A DNA stretch of 51,641 nucleotides from contig CAKPSB010000008.1 in assembly GCA_934183155.1 (NCBI GenBank), forward strand, positions 1-51,641, read 5' to 3'. A program made the translations under genes and the position numbers. Source of the DNA: an uncultured Bacilli bacterium (GTDB lineage Bacteria > Bacillota_I > Bacilli_A > RF39 > UBA660). The notes under the pieces were generated by a model. The model worked only from the letters and a program-made list of their open reading frames with translations. It was not told the origin of the DNA and searched no databases. Positions 27,170 to 33,921 of this stretch are shown piece by piece (position 1 is the first letter of the stretch; every line of letters begins with the position of its first letter).

Positions 27170-28855
27170 ATGTATAGTAAATTAGAAAAAATTATTAATG
27201 AAGCTTTTGGTAGTTTAAATTATGATTACAAGTCAAAAGTTATTAAGTCAAATATTGATGGTGTTGATTTTCAGTGTGATGATGCTTTTAAGTTGGCAAA
27301 GATTTATCATAAAGCTCCATTTATAATTGCTGAAGAAGTAGTGAAAAAAGTAAAGGAAGGTACTAACTTTGGTGAATACTTTAGTGATTTAAGTGTTTCT
27401 AAGCCTGGCTTTATTAATATTTGTGTTAATGATAAATTTATAAATGAATCTTTGAGAGAAATTATTTCTAATGATAGTTTTGGAGTAGAAAAAGAAAATA
27501 AAACGATTGTTGTTGATTATGGTGGACCTAATGTCGCTAAACCACTTCATGTTGGTCATTTGCGTTCAGCTATTATAGGACAAGCTATTAATAATATTTT
27601 GTCTTTTAAAGGAAATAAAGTAATAGGGGATGTTCATTTGGGAGATATTGGTACTCAAATGGGACAGGTTATTTATGGTATTTTAAATGATTTTCCTAAT
27701 GAGAAGGTAGAAAATATTGATTTTGATTTAAACTATTTAAATGTTACTTATCCTAAAATAAGTGCTTTATGTAAAGAAGATGATGAGGTTAGGAAAAAAT
27801 GCGCGCTTATTACTAAAAAACTTCAAGAAGGTGATGCTGATTATAGAATTTTATGGGATAAAATTAAGAAAGTATCTGTAGGTGATATCAAACGAATATA
27901 TGATTATTTGTCAGTTCACTTTGATTATTGGTATGGTGAAAGTGATTCTTATAAATATTTTGATAAAATGATAAATTATTTAAATGATCAAAATATTTTA
28001 AGAATAGATGATGGCGCTAAGGTTATTGATGTTAAAGAAGATGATGATAAAATTGATATTCCACCTTGTTTAATTCAAAAATCAGATGGAGCTTATTTAT
28101 ATGCAACTTCTGATTTGGGTACTATTTGGCAACGTAAGTGTGATTTTGATCCTGATAATATTATTTATATCGTTGATAGTCGTCAAAGTATGCATTTTAC
28201 ACAAGTTTTTAGGGTGGCTAAAAAGGCACACATTTATGATGGTAAGTTAGAGTTTCATGGATTTGGAACAGTTAATGGAGAAGATAATAAACCATTTAAA
28301 ACAAGAGATGGTGGTGCTTTAAAACTTGAAGATTTAATTCACGAGGTTAGAAATGAATTTGTAAATTTAAGAGAAGAAAATAAAATGATGGCTAGTGATG
28401 ATTTGGATAAGATAGTAAATTCTATTTTAAAATTTGCTGATTTACAAAATGATTTAACGAGAAATTATATTTTTGATATTAAAAAATTTAGTGAGGTTAA
28501 TGGTAAAACTGGCCCTTATATTTTATATACTTATTTAAGAATTAATAAATTGATTGATAATAATAGCAGTAGTTTATCTGATAAAATATATAGTGAAACA
28601 GATAGAAGTTTGCGTTTAAAACTATTAGATGTTACAAATGTTATAGAAACGGCTTCTAAAGAAAGAAGACCTCATTATATTGCTACATATTTATATGAAC
28701 TTGCAGTATGTGCAAATAATTTTTATCAAAATAATTATATGTCAAATTTATCTGGTCAAATTAAAGCTGATTATAATACTATTTTATCTTTTAATAATAA
28801 GGTACTTAAAACTTTATTAAAACTACTTGGTATATATATTCCTAAGGCAATGTAA
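27170..28855 (+). CDS. argS: Arginyl-tRNA synthetase
   Basis: The 561-residue class I synthetase has an N-terminal tRNA-binding domain (about 1-110), the HIGH-type motif in PNVAKPLHVGHLRSA, GDVHLGDIGTQMGQVIYG, the KMSKS-like site replaced by FKTRDGGALKLEDL as is usual for ArgRS, and the DALR anticodon-binding domain at the end. ATG 27170 is preceded by GGGAGG at 27159-27164; earlier codons lie in the T-box leader. Expression is controlled by the T-box. Confidence 0.95.
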   Translation: MYSKLEKIINEAFGSLNYDYKSKVIKSNIDGVDFQCDDAFKLAKIYHKAPFIIAEEVVKKVKEGTNFGEYFSDLSVSKPGFINICVNDKFINESLREIISNDSFGVEKENKTIVVDYGGPNVAKPLHVGHLRSAIIGQAINNILSFKGNKVIGDVHLGDIGTQMGQVIYGILNDFPNEKVENIDFDLNYLNVTYPKISALCKEDDEVRKKCALITKKLQEGDADYRILWDKIKKVSVGDIKRIYDYLSVHFDYWYGESDSYKYFDKMINYLNDQNILRIDDGAKVIDVKEDDDKIDIPPCLIQKSDGAYLYATSDLGTIWQRKCDFDPDNIIYIVDSRQSMHFTQVFRVAKKAHIYDGKLEFHGFGTVNGEDNKPFKTRDGGALKLEDLIHEVRNEFVNLREENKMMASDDLDKIVNSILKFADLQNDLTRNYIFDIKKFSEVNGKTGPYILYTYLRINKLIDNNSSSLSDKIYSETDRSLRLKLLDVTNVIETASKERRPHYIATYLYELAVCANNFYQNNYMSNLSGQIKADYNTILSFNNKVLKTLLKLLGIYIPKAM

Positions 28856-28881
28856 TAAAATGTAAATTATTTTGTTTTGGG

Positions 28882-28910
28882 TTGAACTGTTTTTTCCTTT
28901 ATGCTATGAT
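28882..28910 (+). promoter_or_regulatory. Promoter of exported paralogue 1
   Basis: TTGAAC, 17 bases, TATGAT with TGc before the -10. Confidence 0.75.
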
Positions 28911-28935
28911 TGGAGTATAGTAGAGGAGGATAAGT

Positions 28936-29487
28936 ATGGAAAGTAAACATAAGAATGCTTTAATTGGAGCATTACTTGCAGTAGTATTAGTTATGGGAGT
29001 AGGTTATGCAGCTTTTGCACAACAATTAACTATTAATGGTACTTCAACTATTACATCTAAATGGGATGTTCATATGGAAACTGGTACAACTACACCAGCA
29101 ACAACTATGGGAACTACTCCAACGGGTACATTAACTATTGCTGAGGGTGGTTTGTCTGCTTCATTTACAGCTAGTTTAACGTCTCCAGGAGATACTGTTA
29201 CATTTACAGTTCCAATTGTTAATAAGGGAACTTTAAATGCTAAGCTAAGCACAATTAGTTTATCTGGTGCTAATATGACTATTGATCAAACTAAGTTAAC
29301 TGCTGTATCAGCTGATGGCAACATTAAGTATACTGTAACTAGTCCTGGAACTGCGGTTTTAACTAAAGGTACTGGTAAAGCAAATGTTGTTGTTAAAGCT
29401 GAATTTGTTAACAAAGCTGAAGGCAATACAAATGCTTATAATTCAACAGCACCACTTACAGTGACTATGAATTATGTTCAAGCTTAA
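28936..29487 (+). CDS. Exported TasA/camelysin-like protein 1
   Basis: The 183-residue protein starts with a signal peptide (hydrophobic ALIGALLAVVLVMGVGYAA, likely cut after AFA at residue 28) and then QQLTINGTSTITSKWDVHM. The mature part is Thr/Ser/Val-rich, has no Cys, and looks like a beta-sandwich (SPGDTVTFTVPIVNKGTLNAKLSTISLSG). This layout, next to a SipW-type peptidase, resembles TasA/camelysin fibre proteins, though direct family membership is inferred from context and pattern. It has its own promoter, RBS GAGGAGG and terminator. It is the most divergent of the four copies in its variable loop. Confidence 0.75.
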   Translation: MESKHKNALIGALLAVVLVMGVGYAAFAQQLTINGTSTITSKWDVHMETGTTTPATTMGTTPTGTLTIAEGGLSASFTASLTSPGDTVTFTVPIVNKGTLNAKLSTISLSGANMTIDQTKLTAVSADGNIKYTVTSPGTAVLTKGTGKANVVVKAEFVNKAEGNTNAYNSTAPLTVTMNYVQA

Positions 29488-29518
29488 AACTCATTAATTT
29501 GAGTTTTTCTTTTTTTTA
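29486..29518 (+). terminator. Terminator of exported paralogue 1
   Basis: Stem AAACTCA/TGAGTTT with a TTAATT loop and a long T-rich tail. Confidence 0.8.
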
Positions 29519-29521
29519 ATA

Positions 29522-29550
29522 TTGAAAAGGAAAAAAATATATGTTATATT
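29522..29550 (+). promoter_or_regulatory. Promoter of exported paralogue 2
   Basis: TTGAAA, 17 bases, TATATT with TGt before the -10. Confidence 0.75.
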
Positions 29551-29559
29551 TTATATAAG

Positions 29560-29571
29560 GTAGGTGACTAC
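29560..29571 (+). promoter_or_regulatory. 5'-terminal hairpin of paralogue 2 mRNA
   Basis: GTAG-GTGA-CTAC begins two or three bases after the predicted +1. Confidence 0.45.
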
Positions 29572-29593
29572 TTAATATTATAGGAGGAAGAGT

Positions 29594-30154
29594 ATGGAGA
29601 ATAAAAACAAAAATGTATTAATAGGAGCTTTACTTGCAGTTGTATTTGTTATGGCTGTTGGTTATGCAGCATTTGCACAACAATTAACTATTAATGGTAC
29701 ATCAACTATTACATCTAATTGGGATGTTCATATGACAGATGGTACTACGATTCCTGTTGCTGGTGTAACAGGCGCTACTGCACCTACTGGTACATTGAAT
29801 GTTGCTGCTGGTGGTTTAAAAGCTGATTTTACTGCTAGTTTAGTTTCTCCAGGGGATACTGTTACATTTACAGTTCCAATTGTTAATAAAGGAACTATTG
29901 ATGCTGTTTTAAGTACTATTACTTTATCTAGTTCAACAGCTGGTATGGTTATTGATCAAGATGGTTTAACAGCTACTACTAAAGATGGTAACATTAAGTA
30001 TACTGTAACTAGTCCTGGTAAAGAAACTTTGACTAATACTACTGGTACAGCAAATGTTGTTGTTAAAGCTGAATATGTAAGTAATGCTAATCAAGGAAAT
30101 GCACAAAATGTTGCAGCACAACTTACAGTAGCTATGAACTATGTTCAAAAATAA
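29594..30154 (+). CDS. Exported TasA/camelysin-like protein 2
   Basis: The 186-residue protein has the same plan as copy 1: signal peptide with the likely cut after AFA, then QQLTINGTSTITSNWDVHM and a Cys-free beta-rich domain. From residue 9 to the end it is identical in protein sequence to copy 3 apart from residue differences before the hydrophobic core, and the DNA from 29621 to the stop shows no difference that I can find. It has a private promoter, a 5' hairpin, RBS AGGAGGAAG and a terminator, so it is transcribed alone. Confidence 0.75.
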   Translation: MENKNKNVLIGALLAVVFVMAVGYAAFAQQLTINGTSTITSNWDVHMTDGTTIPVAGVTGATAPTGTLNVAAGGLKADFTASLVSPGDTVTFTVPIVNKGTIDAVLSTITLSSSTAGMVIDQDGLTATTKDGNIKYTVTSPGKETLTNTTGTANVVVKAEYVSNANQGNAQNVAAQLTVAMNYVQK

Positions 30155-30179
30155 AACTCAATAATTTGAGTTTTTTTTT
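30153..30179 (+). terminator. Terminator of exported paralogue 2
   Basis: Stem AAAACTCA/TGAGTTTT with ATAATT loop and T9 run. Confidence 0.85.
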
Positions 30180-30187
30180 AGCTAATA

Positions 30188-30216
30188 TTGAAATAAAAAT
30201 TAAAGTGTGATATAGT
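30188..30216 (+). promoter_or_regulatory. Promoter of exported paralogue 3
   Basis: TTGAAA, 17 bases, TATAGT with TGa before the -10. Confidence 0.75.
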
Positions 30217-30224
30217 TATTTTAG

Positions 30225-30239
30225 AGTAGAGAAGCTACT
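30225..30239 (+). promoter_or_regulatory. 5'-terminal hairpin of paralogue 3 mRNA
   Basis: AGTAG-AGAAG-CTACT begins two bases after the predicted +1. Its sequence differs from the hairpin of copy 2, but position and shape are the same. Confidence 0.45.
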
Positions 30240-30265
30240 TGAATATGTAAGGAAAGGAAGATAAA

Positions 30266-30826
30266 ATGGAAGCTAAGCATAAAAACACTTTGATAGGAGC
30301 TTTACTTGCAGTTGTATTTGTTATGGCTGTTGGTTATGCAGCATTTGCACAACAATTAACTATTAATGGTACATCAACTATTACATCTAATTGGGATGTT
30401 CATATGACAGATGGTACTACGATTCCTGTTGCTGGTGTAACAGGCGCTACTGCACCTACTGGTACATTGAATGTTGCTGCTGGTGGTTTAAAAGCTGATT
30501 TTACTGCTAGTTTAGTTTCTCCAGGGGATACTGTTACATTTACAGTTCCAATTGTTAATAAAGGAACTATTGATGCTGTTTTAAGTACTATTACTTTATC
30601 TAGTTCAACAGCTGGTATGGTTATTGATCAAGATGGTTTAACAGCTACTACTAAAGATGGTAACATTAAGTATACTGTAACTAGTCCTGGTAAAGAAACT
30701 TTGACTAATACTACTGGTACAGCAAATGTTGTTGTTAAAGCTGAATATGTAAGTAATGCTAATCAAGGAAATGCACAAAATGTTGCAGCACAACTTACAG
30801 TAGCTATGAACTATGTTCAAAAATAA
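30266..30826 (+). CDS. Exported TasA/camelysin-like protein 3
   Basis: The 186-residue protein has the same mature sequence as copy 2; only the first residues of the signal peptide differ (MEAKHKNT against MENKNKNV). It is exported, probably cut after AFA, and has no Cys. Promoter, 5' hairpin, RBS AAAGGAAG and terminator are its own. Two identical exported products from adjacent genes indicate a recent duplication, possibly kept for dosage. Confidence 0.75.
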   Translation: MEAKHKNTLIGALLAVVFVMAVGYAAFAQQLTINGTSTITSNWDVHMTDGTTIPVAGVTGATAPTGTLNVAAGGLKADFTASLVSPGDTVTFTVPIVNKGTIDAVLSTITLSSSTAGMVIDQDGLTATTKDGNIKYTVTSPGKETLTNTTGTANVVVKAEYVSNANQGNAQNVAAQLTVAMNYVQK

Positions 30827-30851
30827 AACTCAATAATTTGAGTTTTTTTTT
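30825..30851 (+). terminator. Terminator of exported paralogue 3
   Basis: Same stem, loop and T9 run as the terminator of copy 2. Confidence 0.85.
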
Positions 30852-30859
30852 AGCTAATA

Positions 30860-30888
30860 TTGAAATAAAAATTGAAGTGTGATATAGT
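30860..30888 (+). promoter_or_regulatory. Promoter of exported paralogue 4
   Basis: TTGAAA, 17 bases, TATAGT with TGa before the -10; a copy of the promoter of paralogue 3. Confidence 0.75.
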
Positions 30889-30896
30889 TATTTTAG

Positions 30897-30911
30897 AGTA
30901 GGGAAGCTACT
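30897..30911 (+). promoter_or_regulatory. 5'-terminal hairpin of paralogue 4 mRNA
   Basis: AGTAG-GGAAG-CTACT: the loop differs by one base from that of copy 3 and the stem is intact. Confidence 0.45.
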
Positions 30912-30937
30912 TGAATATTGTGGGAAAGGAAGATAAA

Positions 30938-31498
30938 ATGGAAGCTAAGCATAAAAATGCATTGATAGGAGCTTTACTTGCAGTTGTGTTGGTTATGGCC
31001 GTTGGTTATGCAGCATTTGCACAACAATTAACTATTAATGGTACATCAACTATTACATCTAAATGGGATGTCCATATGACACAAACTGGTGCTAGTAATA
31101 CGCCTAGTACAGTTATGGGTACTAATCCTGTTTCTACTTTAAGTGTTGCTACTGGTGGGTTATCTGCTTCATTTACAGCTGAGTTTACTTCACCTGGTGA
31201 TAAAGTTACATTTGTAGTTCCAATTGAAAACAAAGGTACTATCGATGCTAAATTACAAGGTATTACTTTATCTAGTTCAACAGCTGATATGGTTATTGAT
31301 CAAACTAAGTTAACAGCTACTACTAAAGATGGTAACATTAAGTATACTGTAACTAGTCCAAAAACTACTACTTTAGCTAAATCTACAGGTACTGATAAAG
31401 TTACTGTTGTTGCTGAATATGTAAACAGTGCTAATCAAAGTAGTGCTCAAAATACAGCTGTACAACTTACAGTTACTATGAACTATGTTCAAGCTTAA
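30938..31498 (+). CDS. Exported TasA/camelysin-like protein 4
   Basis: The 186-residue protein starts at ATG 30938 behind AAAGGAAG; an upstream in-frame start at 30911 would lie in the 5' hairpin. The signal peptide is nearly the same as in copy 3, with the likely cut after AFA. The mature part shares the QQLTINGTSTITSKWDVHM start and the conserved strands (TSPGDKVTFVVPIENKGTIDAKL), but has a different variable loop near residues 50-65. It is the copy nearest to the signal peptidase gene. Confidence 0.75.
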   Translation: MEAKHKNALIGALLAVVLVMAVGYAAFAQQLTINGTSTITSKWDVHMTQTGASNTPSTVMGTNPVSTLSVATGGLSASFTAEFTSPGDKVTFVVPIENKGTIDAKLQGITLSSSTADMVIDQTKLTATTKDGNIKYTVTSPKTTTLAKSTGTDKVTVVAEYVNSANQSSAQNTAVQLTVTMNYVQA

Positions 31499-31499
31499 T

Positions 31500-31523
31500 G
31501 ACTCATTAAAATGAGTCTTTTTG
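31500..31523 (+). terminator. Terminator of exported paralogue 4
   Basis: Stem GACTCAT/ATGAGTC with TAAA loop and T5. Confidence 0.8.
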
Positions 31524-31544
31524 TTTGAAAAATTAAAAAATTTA

Positions 31545-31573
31545 TTGTAAATGTGATTTGCTTATGTTATAAT
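31545..31573 (+). promoter_or_regulatory. Promoter of the signal peptidase operon
   Basis: TTGTAA, 17 bases, TATAAT with TGt before the -10. Confidence 0.7.
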
Positions 31574-31619
31574 TTGTTATAGTAGCAGTGGTAAGAATGA
31601 CACACGAAGGGGTATAAGT

Positions 31620-32762
31620 ATGAAAAATAATTTAGTAATTTATTCTTTGCTAATTGTTTATTTTTTTCTTAATGTTTTTGTTACAACGTCATTAAATTTA
31701 AATTATTATAATGAAATAATTAATCCTTTTATGTGGATTATAATATGTGGTGTAGCAGTTTTCTTAAGCAAGGATTCAGCAATTAGGGTTAAAGGAAAAC
31801 AGGATAAAACGCAAAGTTTATTAATATCTTTGATTGTTTATATAATTGTTTATTTTTTACTCGGGTTAATATTTGGATTTCAAAAAACACCTTATTCAAA
31901 GGAAGCTTTAAATGTTATTAAAAACGTTTGGTCTTTCGGCGGAATAATTTTTTTCCAAGAGTTTATAAGGGAAGCTTTGATAAAAAATAATAAGAAAAAA
32001 ATTTATAATTTTGTTTTGATGACTATAGTATTTGCTCTTATTAATATTAATTATGCCAATATTGGTAATCATTTCCAAGATCTTAAGGAAATATTTATTT
32101 ATTCATCTACGACAATCATACCAACAATATTAGAAAGTGCTTTAGCAACTTATTTGGTTTATATTGGTGGTGCTAAAGAGGCAATTATTTATAGATTATT
32201 TATGACGTTACCACCATTTCTTGTGTCAATTATACCAAGTTTTGATTGGTTTGCTTCAGCTGTTGTGGGTGTTACAGTACCTCTTGCAATATATGTTTAT
32301 ATGAATTATGTTCATGTTAATAAATCAGAAAGATTATCTAGGAGAGAAAGAAAAACGTATAATCCGGTTGTTTATGTTCCAGCTTTTGCTTTTATTGCAT
32401 TACTGGCGGGATTTGTTATGGGACTATTTAAATATCAACCTATTGCAGTTTTATCTGGAAGTATGTCACCAACATTTAACAGAGGGGATGCTGTTGTAGT
32501 TAATAAACTTACAACAAGAGAAAAAGATGAATTAAAAAAAGGCGATATTATTCAATTTGTTAGTGGAACTAAGTATGTTGTTCATAGAATAGTTTCTATT
32601 ACTAATGATAATTATGGAAATAAGCAGTTTGTTACTAAAGGTGATCATAATAATGCGATTGATGTTTCTAAAGTTGCACTTGAAGATGTTAAAGGAAAGG
32701 TATCATTTGTTATACCACTTATTGGTTATCCATCAGTGTGGTTAAGTGGTGTAGTATCATAA
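31620..32762 (+). CDS. sipW: SipW/ER-type signal peptidase I fused to a multi-pass membrane domain
   Basis: The 380-residue protein has a C-terminal S26 peptidase domain (about 255-380): VLSGSMSPTFNRGD with catalytic S281, then YVVHRIVSI with H322 in place of the Lys of bacterial type I enzymes, and KGDHNNAID. The Ser-His pair marks the SipW/ER type that processes TasA and camelysin. The first 250 residues hold about seven TM segments and match no family I know; SipW alone is usually about 190 residues. Its position directly after four exported paralogues suggests that they are its substrates. RBS AAGGGG; the next gene starts 16 bases on. Confidence 0.88.
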   Translation: MKNNLVIYSLLIVYFFLNVFVTTSLNLNYYNEIINPFMWIIICGVAVFLSKDSAIRVKGKQDKTQSLLISLIVYIIVYFLLGLIFGFQKTPYSKEALNVIKNVWSFGGIIFFQEFIREALIKNNKKKIYNFVLMTIVFALININYANIGNHFQDLKEIFIYSSTTIIPTILESALATYLVYIGGAKEAIIYRLFMTLPPFLVSIIPSFDWFASAVVGVTVPLAIYVYMNYVHVNKSERLSRRERKTYNPVVYVPAFAFIALLAGFVMGLFKYQPIAVLSGSMSPTFNRGDAVVVNKLTTREKDELKKGDIIQFVSGTKYVVHRIVSITNDNYGNKQFVTKGDHNNAIDVSKVALEDVKGKVSFVIPLIGYPSVWLSGVVS

Positions 32763-32778
32763 AAAGGGGAGAAGAGTT

Positions 32779-33858
32779 ATGAAAAAAGATGAAAATAAAA
32801 TTATTTTAAAACAGTGGATTCGTGTGGTTTTATTAATCTTTGTTATTGGAATGATGGTTGGGTCTATTGTTTTTATTGTTAAAAGTTTAAATCCTGAGCA
32901 AGCTGCAAGGGAGGAGTTATATTCTTATAATTATAATTCCAATTTGAATTATAAAGTATATTTAAAGAACAATAGTTTCTTTAATACACCTTATGTTGGA
33001 ATGAATAAGCAATATATATCTTCGCTTATTGATCACATTGATGTAGATGCTAAATACAATTTACAGGCTAGTAAAGTACTTGATTATACTTATACATATG
33101 AAATTGTAGCAACAGTTAAGGGATTATATCAAAACACAGATGGCAAAGATGTTGAAGTATGGTCTAAGGCTTATCCTATTTCTAATCCGGTAACGCAAAC
33201 TGGAACAGGAAGTACAATTAGTATTGGTAAAACTGTTAGTTTGGATTATAATCATTATAATGAAATTATGACTAGTTTTCGTAATCAATTTGGTTTATCA
33301 GTTGATGCTAGGGTAGATTTAACTATGAAGGTTAATATTGTAGCTGGTGAAAAAGATTCTGAAGAAAAAGGATTACAAACTAATGATAGGATGGCTTTAG
33401 AAATTCCATTATTACAACAAACTATTAATATTAAGCCTAGTTATGTAAATAGTGGTAGTGATACTATTTATAAAGATATTAAAGAAAATAAGGTAATTAA
33501 TATTCCAACATTAGTAGTTAGTATTGTAGTGTTATTAATTTCACTTTATGTGTTTAAAATTTTAGTTAAATCATTACTTGCCGTTACAAGAAAGAGTGAA
33601 TATGTACTTGCTCTTAATAAAATATTAAAAGAATATGCAGATATAATTGCAGAAACTCATAATATGCCTGATTTAGATAATTATGATGTTATTAATATTA
33701 AAAACTTTAATGATTTAGTTGATGTTGAAGAAGAGTTACATTCACCAATTTTATGTTTTGAAGTTAAAGAAGATGTTGAATGTGTATTCGTTATTGTTAA
33801 CAATCAAACGGCATATAAATTTACTTTAAGAGAAAGTGATTTTGATCATTTTAATTAA
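32779..33858 (+). CDS. DUF5305-like membrane protein, partner of the signal peptidase
   Basis: The 359-residue protein has an N-terminal TM (about 12-34), an extracellular beta-rich domain of about 200 residues (YNYNSNLNYKVYLKNNSFF; YTYEIVATVKGLYQNTDG), a second TM (about 237-258) and a cytoplasmic tail of about 100 residues. This layout fits DUF5305 proteins, which are often encoded next to SipW-type signal peptidases. It is co-transcribed with the peptidase gene. The role is unknown; a part in assembly or anchoring of the exported proteins is a reasonable guess. Confidence 0.7.
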   Translation: MKKDENKIILKQWIRVVLLIFVIGMMVGSIVFIVKSLNPEQAAREELYSYNYNSNLNYKVYLKNNSFFNTPYVGMNKQYISSLIDHIDVDAKYNLQASKVLDYTYTYEIVATVKGLYQNTDGKDVEVWSKAYPISNPVTQTGTGSTISIGKTVSLDYNHYNEIMTSFRNQFGLSVDARVDLTMKVNIVAGEKDSEEKGLQTNDRMALEIPLLQQTINIKPSYVNSGSDTIYKDIKENKVINIPTLVVSIVVLLISLYVFKILVKSLLAVTRKSEYVLALNKILKEYADIIAETHNMPDLDNYDVINIKNFNDLVDVEEELHSPILCFEVKEDVECVFVIVNNQTAYKFTLRESDFDHFN

Positions 33859-33892
33859 CTTTTTACTAAATAATGTTATGAATTATAAATTT

Positions 33893-33919
33893 AAAAGGAA
33901 ACAATTTGTTTCCTTTTTT
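33893..33919. terminator. Strong terminator, possibly bidirectional
   Basis: An eleven-pair stem AAAAGGAAACA/TGTTTCCTTTT with a three-base loop and T run lies between the DUF5305-like gene and the convergent U32 gene. Confidence 0.85.
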
Positions 33920-33921
33920 GT

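Larger units (their letters stand above)
29621..30964 (+). repeat. Tandem duplication, 672-bp period
   Basis: The start codons of copies 2, 3 and 4 are each exactly 672 bp apart. Bases 29621-30292 and 30293-30964 are nearly identical, including terminator, promoter and leader; the few differences lie in the leader and at the start of the next gene. The coding part of copy 4 has diverged, whereas copies 2 and 3 have not. Confidence 0.85.

Noticed and set aside
29966..30820. Identical 60-codon minus-strand frames in exported copies 2 and 3
   Set aside because: They are shadows of the duplicated plus-strand genes; being identical only reflects the duplication.
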